Assembly (NCBI GenBank): GCA_037178675.1
Contig: JAYMGJ010000262.1
Coordinates: forward strand, 1-34,797
DNA from: Scleroderma bovista
Taxonomy: Eukaryota > Basidiomycota > Agaricomycetes > Boletales > Sclerodermataceae
Reading direction: 5' to 3'
DNA length: 34,797 nt
A model generated the notes under the pieces. That model ran no database searches. It saw nothing but the letters and a program-made list of their open reading frames with translations, and was not told the origin of the DNA. Of this stretch, positions 20,007 through 31,082 are shown piece after piece. How positions within the stretch are numbered: position 1 is the stretch's first letter; every line of letters starts with the position of its first letter. Made by a program: the position numbers and the translations under genes.

Positions 20007-22560
20007 ATGGACGTCAGTGAGACTTCTCGACCCCGCACACGAGCCAAGAATGCAACCACTCACCCTGGGGACATTGTTCTCCAAGCCCAGGGAAAGCGGC
20101 GTAGCAAAGCGGAAAAAGCGGCTGATGACAAGCTGCTCAGAGATGCTCAAGTAGAAGAGGAGCAGGCCAGGAAGGAGGGAATTGCCCGCCTGGCAGACAT
20201 GGAAATGGAAATGGAGGCGAGACAAGCTGTGGTGAAAAACTTAGCGCCTGTCCATCCTCGTCCACGAGTAAAACCCAAGAAAGCTATACCCACGTCAATG
20301 GAAGTCGCATCTGCGAAGGATGGGACCATGGAGACTGAGGTGATGTGCTATTCTATACTACAATCGATGGGTCATTGATTAGGTCGTGATAAAGTTTGGA
20401 AAACTCACCTCTTTTGCTGATCATTCACATGCTGATGATGATAGTGTCTCAGCTCCAAGAAAGCTTCCAAGGAATAGGTCGCTGAAGGAGCAGATCAACG
20501 CTGCGAAAGTGCAGCGTCAACTGGAGGGAACAAAGGAACAGAGTCTGGGTGAGTCACGTTTTGACCAGTGTACACGTCTAGAATCTGATGCGGCCGAATG
20601 AAACATGGCAGCTGCACTGCAAATTGGGTAAGCTCACTCTCACGTCTAGCCATGTTGTTACTCACTCAATCTACACTGTTTTTCCATGACCTGGCGCTGA
20701 ACACCAGGGCTCAGGATATGGCCGTCGATGGGCATGTTCTGAAGTGGAAAGCAGGTGTTACCGCTGCGAAGTCGCCTGCGACGTCCGCAGCTGACACCAC
20801 CTCCTCTGCTCGGCACCGCCCTCCCTCAACGCTCACTTTCAACACCCATTCCTCAAATGTGACTTCCGCGAGTGGCCACTACCGGAAGCTGCAAGTCCCA
20901 TTCGATGCCCCAGAACTGAATGTCCCGACAGAGGGATTTAGTGATGATGTTGACGATGAAGATGAGCATGCATATACCGTCAGCAAAAATGAAATGGGTA
21001 AAAATGGAAAGAAGATTGTTGTGGTAAGTGGAACTTGTGCGTCGATAATATCACTTACTTGGTTCCCAGGTTTCTTCTGCATCCGCAGACAGCGACATTG
21101 AATTATGGCATGGCGAGATCCTTTGCAGCCCACGTGTTAAAAGCATCAGCGCCACAGGCTCCAGCATGGGGAAGCGAAAAGTCAATGAATTTGACAGTGA
21201 GCCTGAGGACCTTGACGCTGTAAAGGAGACCCACACTCTGCTACACAAGGAGAGTGGGACGCTGCGAACAACCGTCTCCATAAGTCCATTTATTTGAATG
21301 CTGTTTGTAGCTACTAACTAACGAGAACTGATACAGACGACAGTCGGGGTCATATGTGAACCTCAGCCGCTACAAAAGAAAATCAAGGTCGAGGAAACCA
21401 GGCACACAACGGTAGCACCTCCAGATACTAGTATGTTCAGTACTTCCCAATGCCTTGATGGCTGTCACTCATACTACCGCAGAGCTCCAGTATGACGCAG
21501 ATGGTTATATCATTGAAACCATCAAGAAGAAATATACCATCAAGGATCTTCCCGTCCTGTGCAATGATAGTAGGTGGTCCCGTGGGCTTGTTGGTACGAT
21601 CACACTCTGGGCCGGTGCCCAACCTAATGTCTGGGTGATACCTGAAGAATCGCTTGTCGCGGCAGTGCAAGTTGTGTGGGACGTTGTATTTCCCCATGTC
21701 AAGTACAGGGTCACTGCAGACGGCTCAGTTATGGCAATTGTAAGTTCAAGATTTTATGTCTGGTTATGAAAAATATTAACTGCATACCCCAAGATCCAAC
21801 AGCGCCTTGCTGAGTGGCACAGTGGAATTGGGACCACCGCCATTTGCATCATGATAGATTTTTTTCCAAGTTAGATGACGACGTGGACGTTACCACTACG
21901 GCAACAAAGCTATTCAAGGACTTCGCATTCCTCTGTGAAACCGCTGATGAACCCTCTTCTGAAGGAATGTTCCGGTCGCCTTTTCTTATTGAATTACTTG
22001 GTACCACCCATCTCAACGACATTGTGGGCTATGTCGACATTCATCAATGGAGTACGAAGGATCTCGCAGCTGGAAAGGACATGGCAGGCGTTCTTGGTTT
22101 GGCGTCTGCAGCAGTGAGTCCCTGCACTGTTCCCCTTAGGTCTCGTCATTTATTTGCTTTGTTTCAAAAGTTGGAGCGCGCTGTCAAGTACATCATGGAG
22201 GGAACCATTGATGTAGACGACGTTCTTATTGCCATGGCGGAAGCTGGGGATGGCAAGATCAGATTCAAGCTCCCTAAAGTACTCAATAAAGCAACTGGGA
22301 AGAACACCTCCACGTCCTTCAACTTTTCATGGCCAAACTGGGGCGTTGACTCGTTGGCATACAGGGATTCGATCGTCAAACGAGGTTCTGCTTGGCTTCG
22401 TGATACGGTCAAGATTGCCCAATGTGCCCATAAGCTCAAGGTTGCAGCAAGTAGCAGTGCGGTCACAGATGATCCCGTGGAGGCCGTCAATCCTCGATAC
22501 TTCCTCTGTAAGTTGCTCGTTTTCGGTCGTTTGTCCAGTTTACACGCTTCATTTCCAGGA
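20007..22560 (+). pseudogene. Plavaka partner protein, copy 2 (one frameshift)
   Basis: Homologue of the gene at 7331. N terminus: RPRTRAKN, THPGDIVLQ, KRRSKAEKAADDK, a coiled coil, and HPRPRVKPKK. C-terminal region: DSRWSRGLVGTITLWAG, QPNVWVIPEESL, WDVVFPHVKYR, LAEWHSGIGTTAICIMIDFF, MFRSPFLIELLGTTHL, LASAALERAVKYIMEGT, and WPNWGVDSLAYRDSI. It matches copy 1 in order and spacing. Several short introns are inferred (for example 20339-20382, and one ending at about 21068). In the T7 tract at 21859-21865 one T is missing, which shifts the frame after MIDFF. As in copy 1, the last intron (T|gtaagt..ccag|GA) would split the stop codon. Start at ATG 20007 aligns with copy 1; an upstream in-frame ATG is less likely. 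Confidence 0.72.
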
Positions 22561-23125
22561 TTTTTTTTTTGCAAATATTATACCCGCCGTGTCTTGTTGT
22601 TATCACCTGCTGACCGTCGTTCTGTGGTGGGGTCCCTGCGAATAGTAATGGCACTAAAACTGATGCATTTACAACAGATTTCTCTCATTCTCATCGTGTT
22701 CCACGCTCGCTCGCTCGCTCCAGTATGCTACAATCGTCGCTCTGTCTTTTCTGCAAGCATTATACCCGCCGTCACTAATCGCTACTGCCCACTCATTTAC
22801 TCTGCATCTCTACACACCATCGCCGATTGTTATTCTGCGCTCTTTGTTACTTGCTTTCCCAGCATTTATATAGCTTACTGTTGACTTTTTTGTTTACTTA
22901 ATTGTCTGGATGTCTGCAATTAAATCACTTTTCTGACTTATTTGACTGGTGAATGAAATAGTAACAAAGTGGTACAAGAACAAAAAGATGGAAATAAGTT
23001 CAAAATAAGCTTGGATAAGAAAACGAGTGGTCTGGATTGTGACTTGTTGCGCTTATCGTGAAGTCAACTTATTTGAGCTTATTTGATGCATATAAGTTGA
23101 CTAAGGATTAAATAAGCAATGTGTG
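22561..23125. other. Plavaka-2 right arm, gene-free
   Basis: AT-rich. A 16-bp sequence ATTATACCCGCCGT with flanks occurs twice (about 22573 and 22758). AATAAGTT/CTTATTTGA motifs in both orientations cluster at 22975-23115 next to the end, probable transposase contact sites (inference). Confidence 0.45.
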
Positions 23126-23137
23126 AAATTCCTGATG
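23126..23137 (-). repeat. Plavaka-2 right end (inverted repeat)
   Basis: AAATTCCTGATG. Extended inward it resembles the Plavaka-1 terminal repeat (shared TTCACACATT core). Confidence 0.7.
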
Positions 23138-23607
23138 TCATTGGCGAAGGCTGTTCATCCCAGGAAGTTGTACACAAAGAAATGCAGCCCAGTGCGAAAT
23201 CTGCGAACTTTATACAGAAAAACATTGTAACCCGAAGAAAGCAGATCATGTAGAACTTGTTGATTGTAACTAATCTAGTGTGCTGATTGGTTCGCTGATT
23301 ACTGATAAGCCTGCGCAAACAATCTCCGTCGTCTACAGTAATAAGGAAATAGTGTTGCCACGAGGTACATCAGCAAAACGACTGAAACGAACGCTTAACA
23401 TAGCCGGCTTACGATGGTTACGTGCCCGTGGGATTGCCACATCTGATTGGTGGACAACTTTCGAGCCTTACAGCAGCAGCATATTTGGACTAAGTAGTGC
23501 GGGAGATCCGTTAGATATCTCACTGTCATCTTATCAGTTGTCTTATCATCAACAATAGCATAGATGGTTACAGAAAGCGTGTAGCAGTAAGATCAGCAGA
23601 ATGCAAC
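23138..23607. other. No gene seen
   Basis: Sequence between Plavaka-2 and the third transposase; it should contain the 3' flank and arm of Plavaka-3. I could not identify a terminal repeat there. Confidence 0.4.
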
Positions 23608-25769
23608 TCAGAGTTGGGTACGTAGGGACTCGAATACTTCTTTGTCTGCAAAAGAATTAAGGTAAAAGTGTGAATATACCTCCTGCGACGTCTTTTCATT
23701 CACCACACTACTTATCTTCTCACCATACACAGGAATAAGCTCGACGGCGAACATTATGTCAACCAAGGGGACAATGGCGGAAGCTCTCCGTAAACCCCGA
23801 AGACCATCAACCATGCACCACTGAATGATCCACATGTCCGTAATCTGATCCTTGATTGCCCAATCGAAGAGATCCACATATATGAAGGGCATATTGAGGA
23901 ACAGTGGAACCTCAGTTCCAGCCCGTATTTTAGGCCGGAAGACTGCACAGACTTGCCCAACAACGGCTGCTGGAACACCTGAAAAATAGATATAAGATTT
24001 TTAAAAATCAAATGGGTGCAGGAATGGGGGTGCTTACTGGCAAGCATGGAGTATGGTAGTGTCTGTGGGTTGAGAAGTACAGCGTCCGCATACCTGAGTG
24101 GGTAGTCTTGTGAAGGGGGGTAGGCTTGGACAAGATGAGAGGGCATGACAATGCAATCATTGAACGCGGAGAGGTGCTGGATACGAAATTTGCGCCATGT
24201 TTGGAAAGACAAAGAAGTCCAAAATATAAGCTGTGACTCGTTGATGGAGGGGAGGGTAAGGGCAGACTGCTGGACGTATGATTCGTAGAGAAAGGGGAAT
24301 TCCGAGAGCTTGTATACAGAAGAAAGCTCATCGATTTTATGAGATGCGTCTGGTTTGAGCGTCAGATTGAAGGCAGTCCACAAATCTTCACGCAGAATTC
24401 CCTTCACGAAATGATTGCGAATGGGACGTGGTCCCATGAATCGCGCTTGCTCATCAGGGAGAACTTCTTTGATCCAAGACAGAGTGGGGTCAATATATGG
24501 TGTTTGTGATTCTTCGAGCTCCGTGAGGGGATTGATCAGTGAAATGTCGCGCGAGCGCAGCAGCGCGTAAAGGTCAAACAGGCGCATTCTCTCCTCACGG
24601 TCAAGGATACGGACGATCTGTTCAGTGAAGTCATGATTTTGAGACATCTGTTCAAAGGTATGTTTGCAGTGAGTGCCGAGTAACTGTTCAATAACATCAG
24701 CAGTATACTGCATCAGGGAGCCCATGTTTTGAACCGCGGTCGGAAAGCTTTGGAAGAGTTCGAGTTTTGGTATATTGAAATCTGACTTCACACCTGTCTT
24801 TGTTCTCCGGGCTTCAGCTTCTGAGGTAAAATGCTTGAGGGAATGGAATTCCTGCAATGCGTGTGACATGCTTTGAATCGAGCCTTCAGTTTGGACAGGG
24901 TTCTGCGAGATATAAATGAATTCGATGAGGGCTTGAACAGCTTTCACAAATCCATCGGGTGCTGCACCAGCAATCACCGCAACGATCATGCGTTGGATAT
25001 CACGATGTTCTCTCCCAGTCATTTGTTGGACGTGGGAAACACTGGATGTGAAATGGCGTACACCGACGCACTTGTGCATCGACTTGTACCGTGCATCGAG
25101 TTCCCTGGATCCGATAACTTCCTTGCACCACTTAAGGATGTGGTCAAAAAAGAATTTATGGAGGGTGTGAAGTAGCTCGGGGACAAGGAAAATAGAGGGA
25201 TCAGAAAAGAACCAGTTTCGCCAGAAGGGCAAGTGGACACCTAGGAGGCCCCATTCTTTACATTTCTTCTGAAACGCGTTCACATCCCATGGATCGACTT
25301 CCTTACTGATCTCGAACAGCTGTTCGAGTATATATCTTGCATCTTGAGGGGGATGAAGCAAGCCGTCACCGAACTGATGGACCCTTGCGAGAGTGATTGG
25401 GGAGGAGCTCTGAGAAACACCTGAAATCATTTGTTGTTCGGGAAGGTCCGCGGTGTAGGTGACGAGAGGCGTAAAACAGTAACGAAGGTCTCCGAGGGGA
25501 TCAGGTGTATACACGCCTGTACGAGCAGCGATCTTGAGGTTAGCACATATGATATCCATGCACTTATGCCATACTCTGGCTTGCAAAATGGTTTGATAAT
25601 CGGGGTGAACCTCGAATTTCAGAATTGGCATGAATGCCGCAAGGTTCCAGGCATGGGACATAGCTTTCATGCGTACATCGGATTGAATGTTGCCTGTGGT
25701 TAGGAATAGCGGATGCATTGCTAGGTTTCCAGTATGGCTAGTGACTAATGTTTTGTTGGATGTGGCCAT
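23608..25769 (-). pseudogene. Plavaka-type transposase 3, 5' part missing
   Basis: A distinct Plavaka clade. One long exon and a short last exon join across an intron at about 23980-24032 (SMLA|SVPAAVVGQVCAVF). Visible are HPLFLTTGNIQSDVRMKAMSH, DPLGDLRYCFTPLVTYTADLPEQQM, VHQFGDGL, FFDHILKWCKEVIG, QMTGREHRDIQRMIV, GLRGLRRASAIVPLVDIMFAVELIPVYG and FYLNSFADKEVFE. The frame opens directly against the start of LTR B, so the zinc-finger end and several hundred residues are lost. No stop or frameshift was seen in what remains, which suggests fairly recent truncation. It is too different from copies 1 and 2 to be a recent duplicate of either. Confidence 0.82.
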
Positions 25770-25770
25770 G

Positions 25771-27060
25771 TGTCATATCCATACTTTTCCAGTCGCAACT
25801 CCGGTCTAACCATGGTCTGCCTGACCTCTCCTTAGGCATAGATGCAACTCCAGATCTAGTCCGGCCATCTCCAGCCCTATAGCTGCACTCCAGCTCAACT
25901 CCGGTCACTACGTCCGTCTCTGCCTCAGGACTAACCCCTGTCTTCCTACAGACAGATCCGCAGTCTAACTCCTCCATGTCGGACCTGTACCTACCACTAG
26001 TCGCTACTCCGGTTTCAGTCCGGCCACTCCCTTAGCCTTGTCTGCGACGTAGCCCAACTCCAGCTGGTACATCCAACTCCGGCTCAGGTCTGCTCCTGCT
26101 CCTGCTCCACTTCCTCTGTCAGGTCCACCAAAGGCTTAGGACATTTCCATGTCCAACTCCGGACCTTCCTCCGGCTACTCCGCCCTTCCTCCACCTGTGC
26201 ACTCCCTCCGCTCTTGCACTTCCTCCGGTCGTGCACTTCCTCCGGTCGTGCACTTCCTCCGGTCCCACTTCCTCCAGTCCCACTTCCTCCGGTCCTGGAC
26301 ATCGCTCCGGACTTAACATTAGTTAAGTCCACCTCTGACCCTTACCTGTCCTCTTCCGACCTAGTTCCCTTGTCCCTGCTTTTCCTCCGTCATCCCTGTA
26401 ACTCTAGTTCCCCGTGTCTGCTTCCGCTCCGGTTTATTTTCCTGTCCCTGCTTTATTTTCTTGTACCTGGTTTATTTTCCTGTCTGCTTCTGCTCCATCC
26501 CTTGTCTCGACATTAAGGTGTTTACTTGTCACCGTATATACTCACCTTAGTTTCATTACTATATAAACTACTGTACTCCGGCCTAGTAGTCCTTAGATCA
26601 AATCTCGACTAAGATACTCCCCACTCTGTACTACCCATTATGCTCTCCTAATCCATCTGTTCATCTGAACTCCTGAACTCCGGCCAACTCCGGCCTCCGT
26701 CCTATCTCGTCCCCTTGGTCCTATGTCCGATCCTAGCAAGTCTCCTACTTGCACGAGGGCAAAAGCCACCTCTATCCCAGACTCAACGCTAGACCTCTCA
26801 GGACTTATCCCACCTCTGGGATGTCCTTCGCTCCAGACAAGCTGCGCTCAACTCCGGACCACTTTCCCGCGGTCCGGACTTACTCCGCAAAAACCCGGAC
26901 TTACTCCCTGTGCTTCTCTAGTGCCCGGACTTCGTTCGTTTGACCTGGACTTGACTCTCCGCACTAACTAGCACCTACTAGTGTCTGGACTTACCTCCTC
27001 ATTAGTTCCCTGCACCTCTGGACCTCCTAGTAAGATCGTTGAGGAGAGCCGGTCTTGACA
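25771..27060 (+). repeat. Long terminal repeat, copy B (full length, 1290 bp)
   Basis: It begins TGTCATATCC and ends GGTCTTGACA, so it has TG..CA ends within a TGTCA/TGACA inverted pair. Copies A and C share the same boundaries. The flanking 5 bp differ (CCATG and GCACT), so there is no target duplication. It contains a TATA box at about 26560 and many CTCCGG motifs. The left flank is Plavaka-3 coding sequence and the right flank is FunK1 coding sequence. Confidence 0.9.
26560..26570 (+). promoter_or_regulatory. TATA box of LTR B
   Basis: TATATAAACTA. The same element is in LTR C (about 33992) and, reversed, in LTR A (about 2750). It is followed by a conserved stretch that probably holds the transcription start. 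Confidence 0.55.
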
Positions 27061-27225
27061 GCACTCTGTGAAGCCCTGTATTAGTGGGAACCTTTCTGTG
27101 GGCTCTGTGACTCTGTACAAGTTTGTGTGGCACTGTATAGGGAAGGGCTGGTTTGCTGATGTCCCAGTAGAGTGCCCGAAACAGATCTGCCAAGTCCTTC
27201 AGCAGCTGATGGAGCAATGGCTGAT

Positions 27226-27595
27226 TGAGACGACCCTAGGCAAAACACCAAGGACCCAACCACACGCTAAGACTCTGAGAGGATAGGATGCAAGTATCTA
27301 GAGCAAAGACCCAAGATGAGCTCAAATGGGGAGCCTCTGGGTGCTGGATTGCACGGTATATATACTACTATACACGAGGGCTATGCGAGGCTATCCATGA
27401 GGCTACGTGCAGGCAGAAGGCTATGTAATGATATCACTGTGGAGCTAAGGCTATGCGTAATGATGCCAAGGGTGGCAGCGTGTACAGCACAAGGTACAGG
27501 TCTAGACCAGGTAGATAAGATAGAGGCTGTACACTAAGATAAGATAAACGCTATCTAATCATAGATTAGATAAGATAAAAAGTCGGGCTGTAACA
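27226..27595. mobile_element. Solo LTR E (370 bp) with 5-bp target duplication
   Basis: It starts TGAGACGACC and ends GGCTGTAACA, flanked on both sides by CTGAT (27221-27225 and 27596-27600). Removing it with one CTGAT restores the FunK1 frame through FPNQ|PLLHQLLKD, which proves the insertion. It contains TATATATAC near 27358 and a hairpin at 27551-27575. Not similar to LTR A-D. Confidence 0.88.
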
Positions 27596-28849
27596 CTGAT
27601 TAGGGAAGAGGATGGGCTCCTTGTTGCTGGTGCAGTCGGTGGCGGGATCATCAAGGTCAGGGTCATTTGATGGGAGGCTGGGAGATATTAGGCCATCAGA
27701 TAAAGTAGCGGAAGTGTCATTGGACATAGTGACATTGATGTTGTGTAATGTTGGGGTATGCGGCAGGGAGTCAGAAGCCCCCTTGAATACGATCTGCGAC
27801 AGAAGTACACTGTGCTTCTCTTGCCCTCCTAACTCAAAAGTTTGCCAAATGAACTCGCTGCACGCCTCGATGGATAGCGATGATTGACAATACATGAGGA
27901 CTGTCCATAGTAAGACCCAAAATGAAGACTCCAGATTGTCCCAAAATGTATGTGCTGCGCCCTTGTTCTTGACGAGGCATGCAGACATGAATTGCCAGGT
28001 ACCCTGCCAGAGATTGTCAGCAGCAGCCACGGAAAGAAAGTACCACGTACTGTGCACATAACCTGGCGAGGGGTGACTACTCAGATGGGCTTCGCCATGT
28101 CCCAGTCAATCAGGAGACCACGGCCTTCAAAAATTATGATGTTACCGGGACTAAGGTCCCAATGAAGGAACCCCACTTTATGTGCACCATTATGAGCTAA
28201 GAATTGGCAGCACTGTGTCATCCATTTTGGTTATATTATCCATGGATTGACTCACCGACGACTGCATCATGTACTGCTTGCACCAGCTCACGAGTGCAAG
28301 AGAAGTTAGACAGGCTTTTTCCTACAATGTTTAGGAGATGCCGGGAATGGATATGAGCAATGATTACTGGTCATCATCGTTGACAAGCCCAGTCAGCCAT
28401 GGAGAATCGAGATGTTTGCGTGCGTTGCTCAGGCAAAGAGATCACGTCACCGTACGCCAGACACACAGGTACATGGGGAACATTTTGAGCGTTGAGTTCT
28501 GCATAAATCTGACCTTCAGGGAGGATGTCATCAGCCTCGATGTGCCACAAGTCTTTAAAAAAATGATGTGATCCCCTACAAGGTCATATGCAGAGGATGT
28601 GTGAGTCCTGCGACAAGCAGGAGTGGTAGGCGAGGCATCACAGTGGGGAAAAATAATTGTCGTTGGGCTTCCTCTGCCTCCTGGGATACTAGTCTTGAAC
28701 ATGGCGATGTCTGAAGACAACTTCAGTTTGCCCCTTGCAAGGGCAGCTTTGTCCACAGGAGCAATGTCACGCACCAAACAGGTTTGGTACAGTGAACATG
28801 GAAGATAACGCCTATATTGAATGTTCCTTATGCAAAGGATAAGCACGAC

Positions 28850-30755
28850 GGACCCTCATCGTAGCCATCTATCGCACAGGAAGACTATCCTGATGCAAGA
28901 GATGAATGCCAATGCAGACAGTCATCTATCGCATGAGAACCACCAAGAAGCAGAAGAAACTGAAGGAATAACGTCAATTGTGGTATGAGAAAGGAATGCA
29001 CACATCTGCAGTCCAACTCCCATACCAGAACAATCAAAGAAGCTGAAGAATTGATGGAGAAACGAAGGAGAAAGAGAAGAAATGATTTTTAGCGCCCAAA
29101 TGTCATTTTTAGGTGCCCAGTGCTGGCATTCCGATATTTTGAATAGCTCCGTCGTTTCTGAAGCTATCAGGCATGTGACTATACCGTCAGAGAGCCTAGA
29201 ATGTGGTCTATCTGCCTGTCAAGTTCCGACGCAAATCCGTTCATTTCCCACAGAGATATTCCCCCAGCAATCCAGACGTTCGCTTCATCGCTCACTATGG
29301 AGTCCGTATTTTCTCTGGATCATTTCTCCACTATTGCTGCAGATCTCCACTATGTCCTGCTCTTAGGACAGCCTCTCCCAGAGTTCCCGTGCACTGCCTG
29401 GCACATATTTTCCCAGCCTGCTCCCTCAGTCCCTCTCGTTCTTGGTCAGCATGTTCTCCTCGTCAGTCCTGCATCAAGGATGTACTTTGGTCATCTTAGG
29501 TCTATTGTCAAGCTTGAGAAGTCTTCTCTGGTCGTCTCTGTGTCCCCTGAGCCCTCAGCCTATGGTCCCTTCCTCCCAGATACTTGCCATGTCCATCTTC
29601 CTCTGTCGTTCGTCTCGCTTCCCTGAATGCATCAAATTCAATACTCTATCTGCTTCCCTACTTTCAGACGACATCCCCCAGCACCATGACAGTTATTCCC
29701 CCACTTTATAGTGCTATTAGGAAGAAGAACCCTCTCTTGTTCTTTCCCAGAAGAGAGCTCGTCAAGGGAGCCCATGGTTGCGCTTCAGTGGTGCTAGAAC
29801 ACATGCACTATACCTTAGTGTATGCTGACCCCCCAAAAGACCTCTGGACCCCTGGTACCCTTCTTGTGACTGTTTTGTCTTGGATCAATCCCCCTGTTTA
29901 TCTCAGATCTTCCCCATTGTTGTCCCATCAAATTCCTGATGGTACACAGCCCCCCATCAAACTTCTTAGGCTGTGCATCAATGACTCCTTCTGCTGTGGA
30001 GTGACTCATCCCTTGCTTACTGATGCTCTCTTGTCATAAGTATTACTCTATCCCTTTCGCATTTTTGGTATATTACTCAGCTGATGACTCACTCCCTTAC
30101 CAATCAATCTTGTCATGCAGCTTACTCATTCCTTTACTCAGCAGCTTATTCATGCTTCCTATGCTTACTCATTCCTGCTTATCCCTTGCTTACTGATCAC
30201 TTACAAACCCCTTACAAAGCTCTTACCAATCCCTTACCAATCCTTGACAAATTCTGCTTACTCCCTTCTCTTTTTGTACTTTAATGCTGTGCCCCCCCAT
30301 GTATTTAAACCCCTGGGCTCAGCCCAGTGAGAAAAGACCCAATTGCATGAAATTATCCCTCTCTCAGACTCTCTCAGTCAGTATCCCCTCAGCTCTTTGA
30401 GTCTTGTAGGCTTCAGTGAAGGTCTAAAGACTCTGATATTCAAGTTTTATTCAATCTATTCAAGTCCAAGTATTTCTCTAGGCTCAAGCGGAGTGTAGCC
30501 TGTCTATCCTTCATATCCCATTGCTTCTGGATGTCAGGAGCCCCCTTGCCCCTTTGCTGCACCAACCTCTAGGTGTAGTATCGCTGTTTCAGTCCCAGTC
30601 AACCCAATCCCCACTTTGACACTTCCTAGGCTTTAGGAAGAGTCCAGACCCCTATCCCCTTCGTCATCTATTGCTCCTGTACCCCAGGAGTATCCTGCAT
30701 CATCGTCTGCATCACCCTGTTGGTGTAGATCCCCTTCCCCCCTCTATATCCATTA
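28850..30755 (+). mobile_element. Retroelement-like insertion in the FunK1 gene (edges approximate)
   Basis: FunK1 coding sequence is lost on the minus strand between about 28850 and 30755, where plus-strand sequence of another kind sits: a purine-rich stretch (28950-29085), a decayed open frame (29297-30039), then C/T-rich DNA with TATTTAAA near 30301 that looks like an LTR promoter. TGTCATAAGT at 30032 and TTTGACA ending at 30621 could be LTR ends, but the 5-bp flanks differ. I could not find matching edges, and the element class is uncertain. Confidence 0.45.
29297..30039 (+). pseudogene. Unrecognised ORF of the inserted element, two frame changes
   Basis: ATG 29297 opens MESVFSLDHFSTIAADLHYVLLLG, then LPEFPCTAWHIFSQ, LVLGQHVLLVSPASRMYFGHLRSI and LPLSFVSLP. 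The frame changes near 29620 (ECIKFNTLSASLLSDDIPQHHD) and again near 29690 (VIPPLYSAIRKKNPLLFF, GCASVVLEHMHYTLVYADPP, DLWTPGTLLVTVLSWINPP), ending TAA 30037-30039. Together about 245 residues; the three pieces read as one protein. I recognise no domain. The stop codon overlaps the possible LTR start at 30032, which would fit a 3'-terminal ORF of an LTR element (inference). Confidence 0.45.
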
Positions 30756-31082
30756 TCCAGGTCTCCTTCTGCATGCGAGTCTATGAAGTGGAGCTGTTGG
30801 GCAAAAGGCTCTATAGCCATGATCTTAAGCGACACGACAGAATCAGACGATGTAGTAGAGGTTAGCCAGAAGGACTACTCACAAATGGTTCATACATGCC
30901 CAACTCATCTTTGGCATCAATGCACGTGCGGAAGGCTCCCTCTCGGAAGCCATCGGCTGTTGATTAGTAGCAAGGGATATGTGAAGTGGGAAGGAATGTA
31001 TCCAGGAAATCAGTGACAGGCATTGGACCCACTATGCAATCAGCCATTTGCTCACCAATGGCATTCAGTGTAGGGTCACAAT

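Larger units (their letters stand above)
14900..23137. mobile_element. Plavaka-2: second two-gene element, mildly decayed
   Basis: 8.2 kb. The outer 12 bp (CATCAGGAATTT) are inverted at 23126-23137. The right end (CATCAGGAATTTCACACATT as complement) resembles the Plavaka-1 end, while the left end has diverged after 12 bp. The gene order is the same as in Plavaka-1: transposase (-) and partner gene (+), head to head. The left arm carries AAAAAGTA-type motifs (15090-15140) and a minisatellite not seen in Plavaka-1. One frameshift per gene suggests recent inactivation. No certain target duplication. Confidence 0.78.

Noticed and set aside
14895..23145. Target site duplications for both Plavaka elements
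   Set aside because: Bases outside the ends (TT/TA for copy 1, ATC/TCA for copy 2) do not give a convincing duplication; 2-bp matches are too weak to claim.
30032..30621. A firm solo LTR with TGTCA/TGACA ends
   Set aside because: The 5-bp flanks (TCTCT and CTTCC) do not match, and LTR-like composition continues to about 30755; kept only as a possibility.
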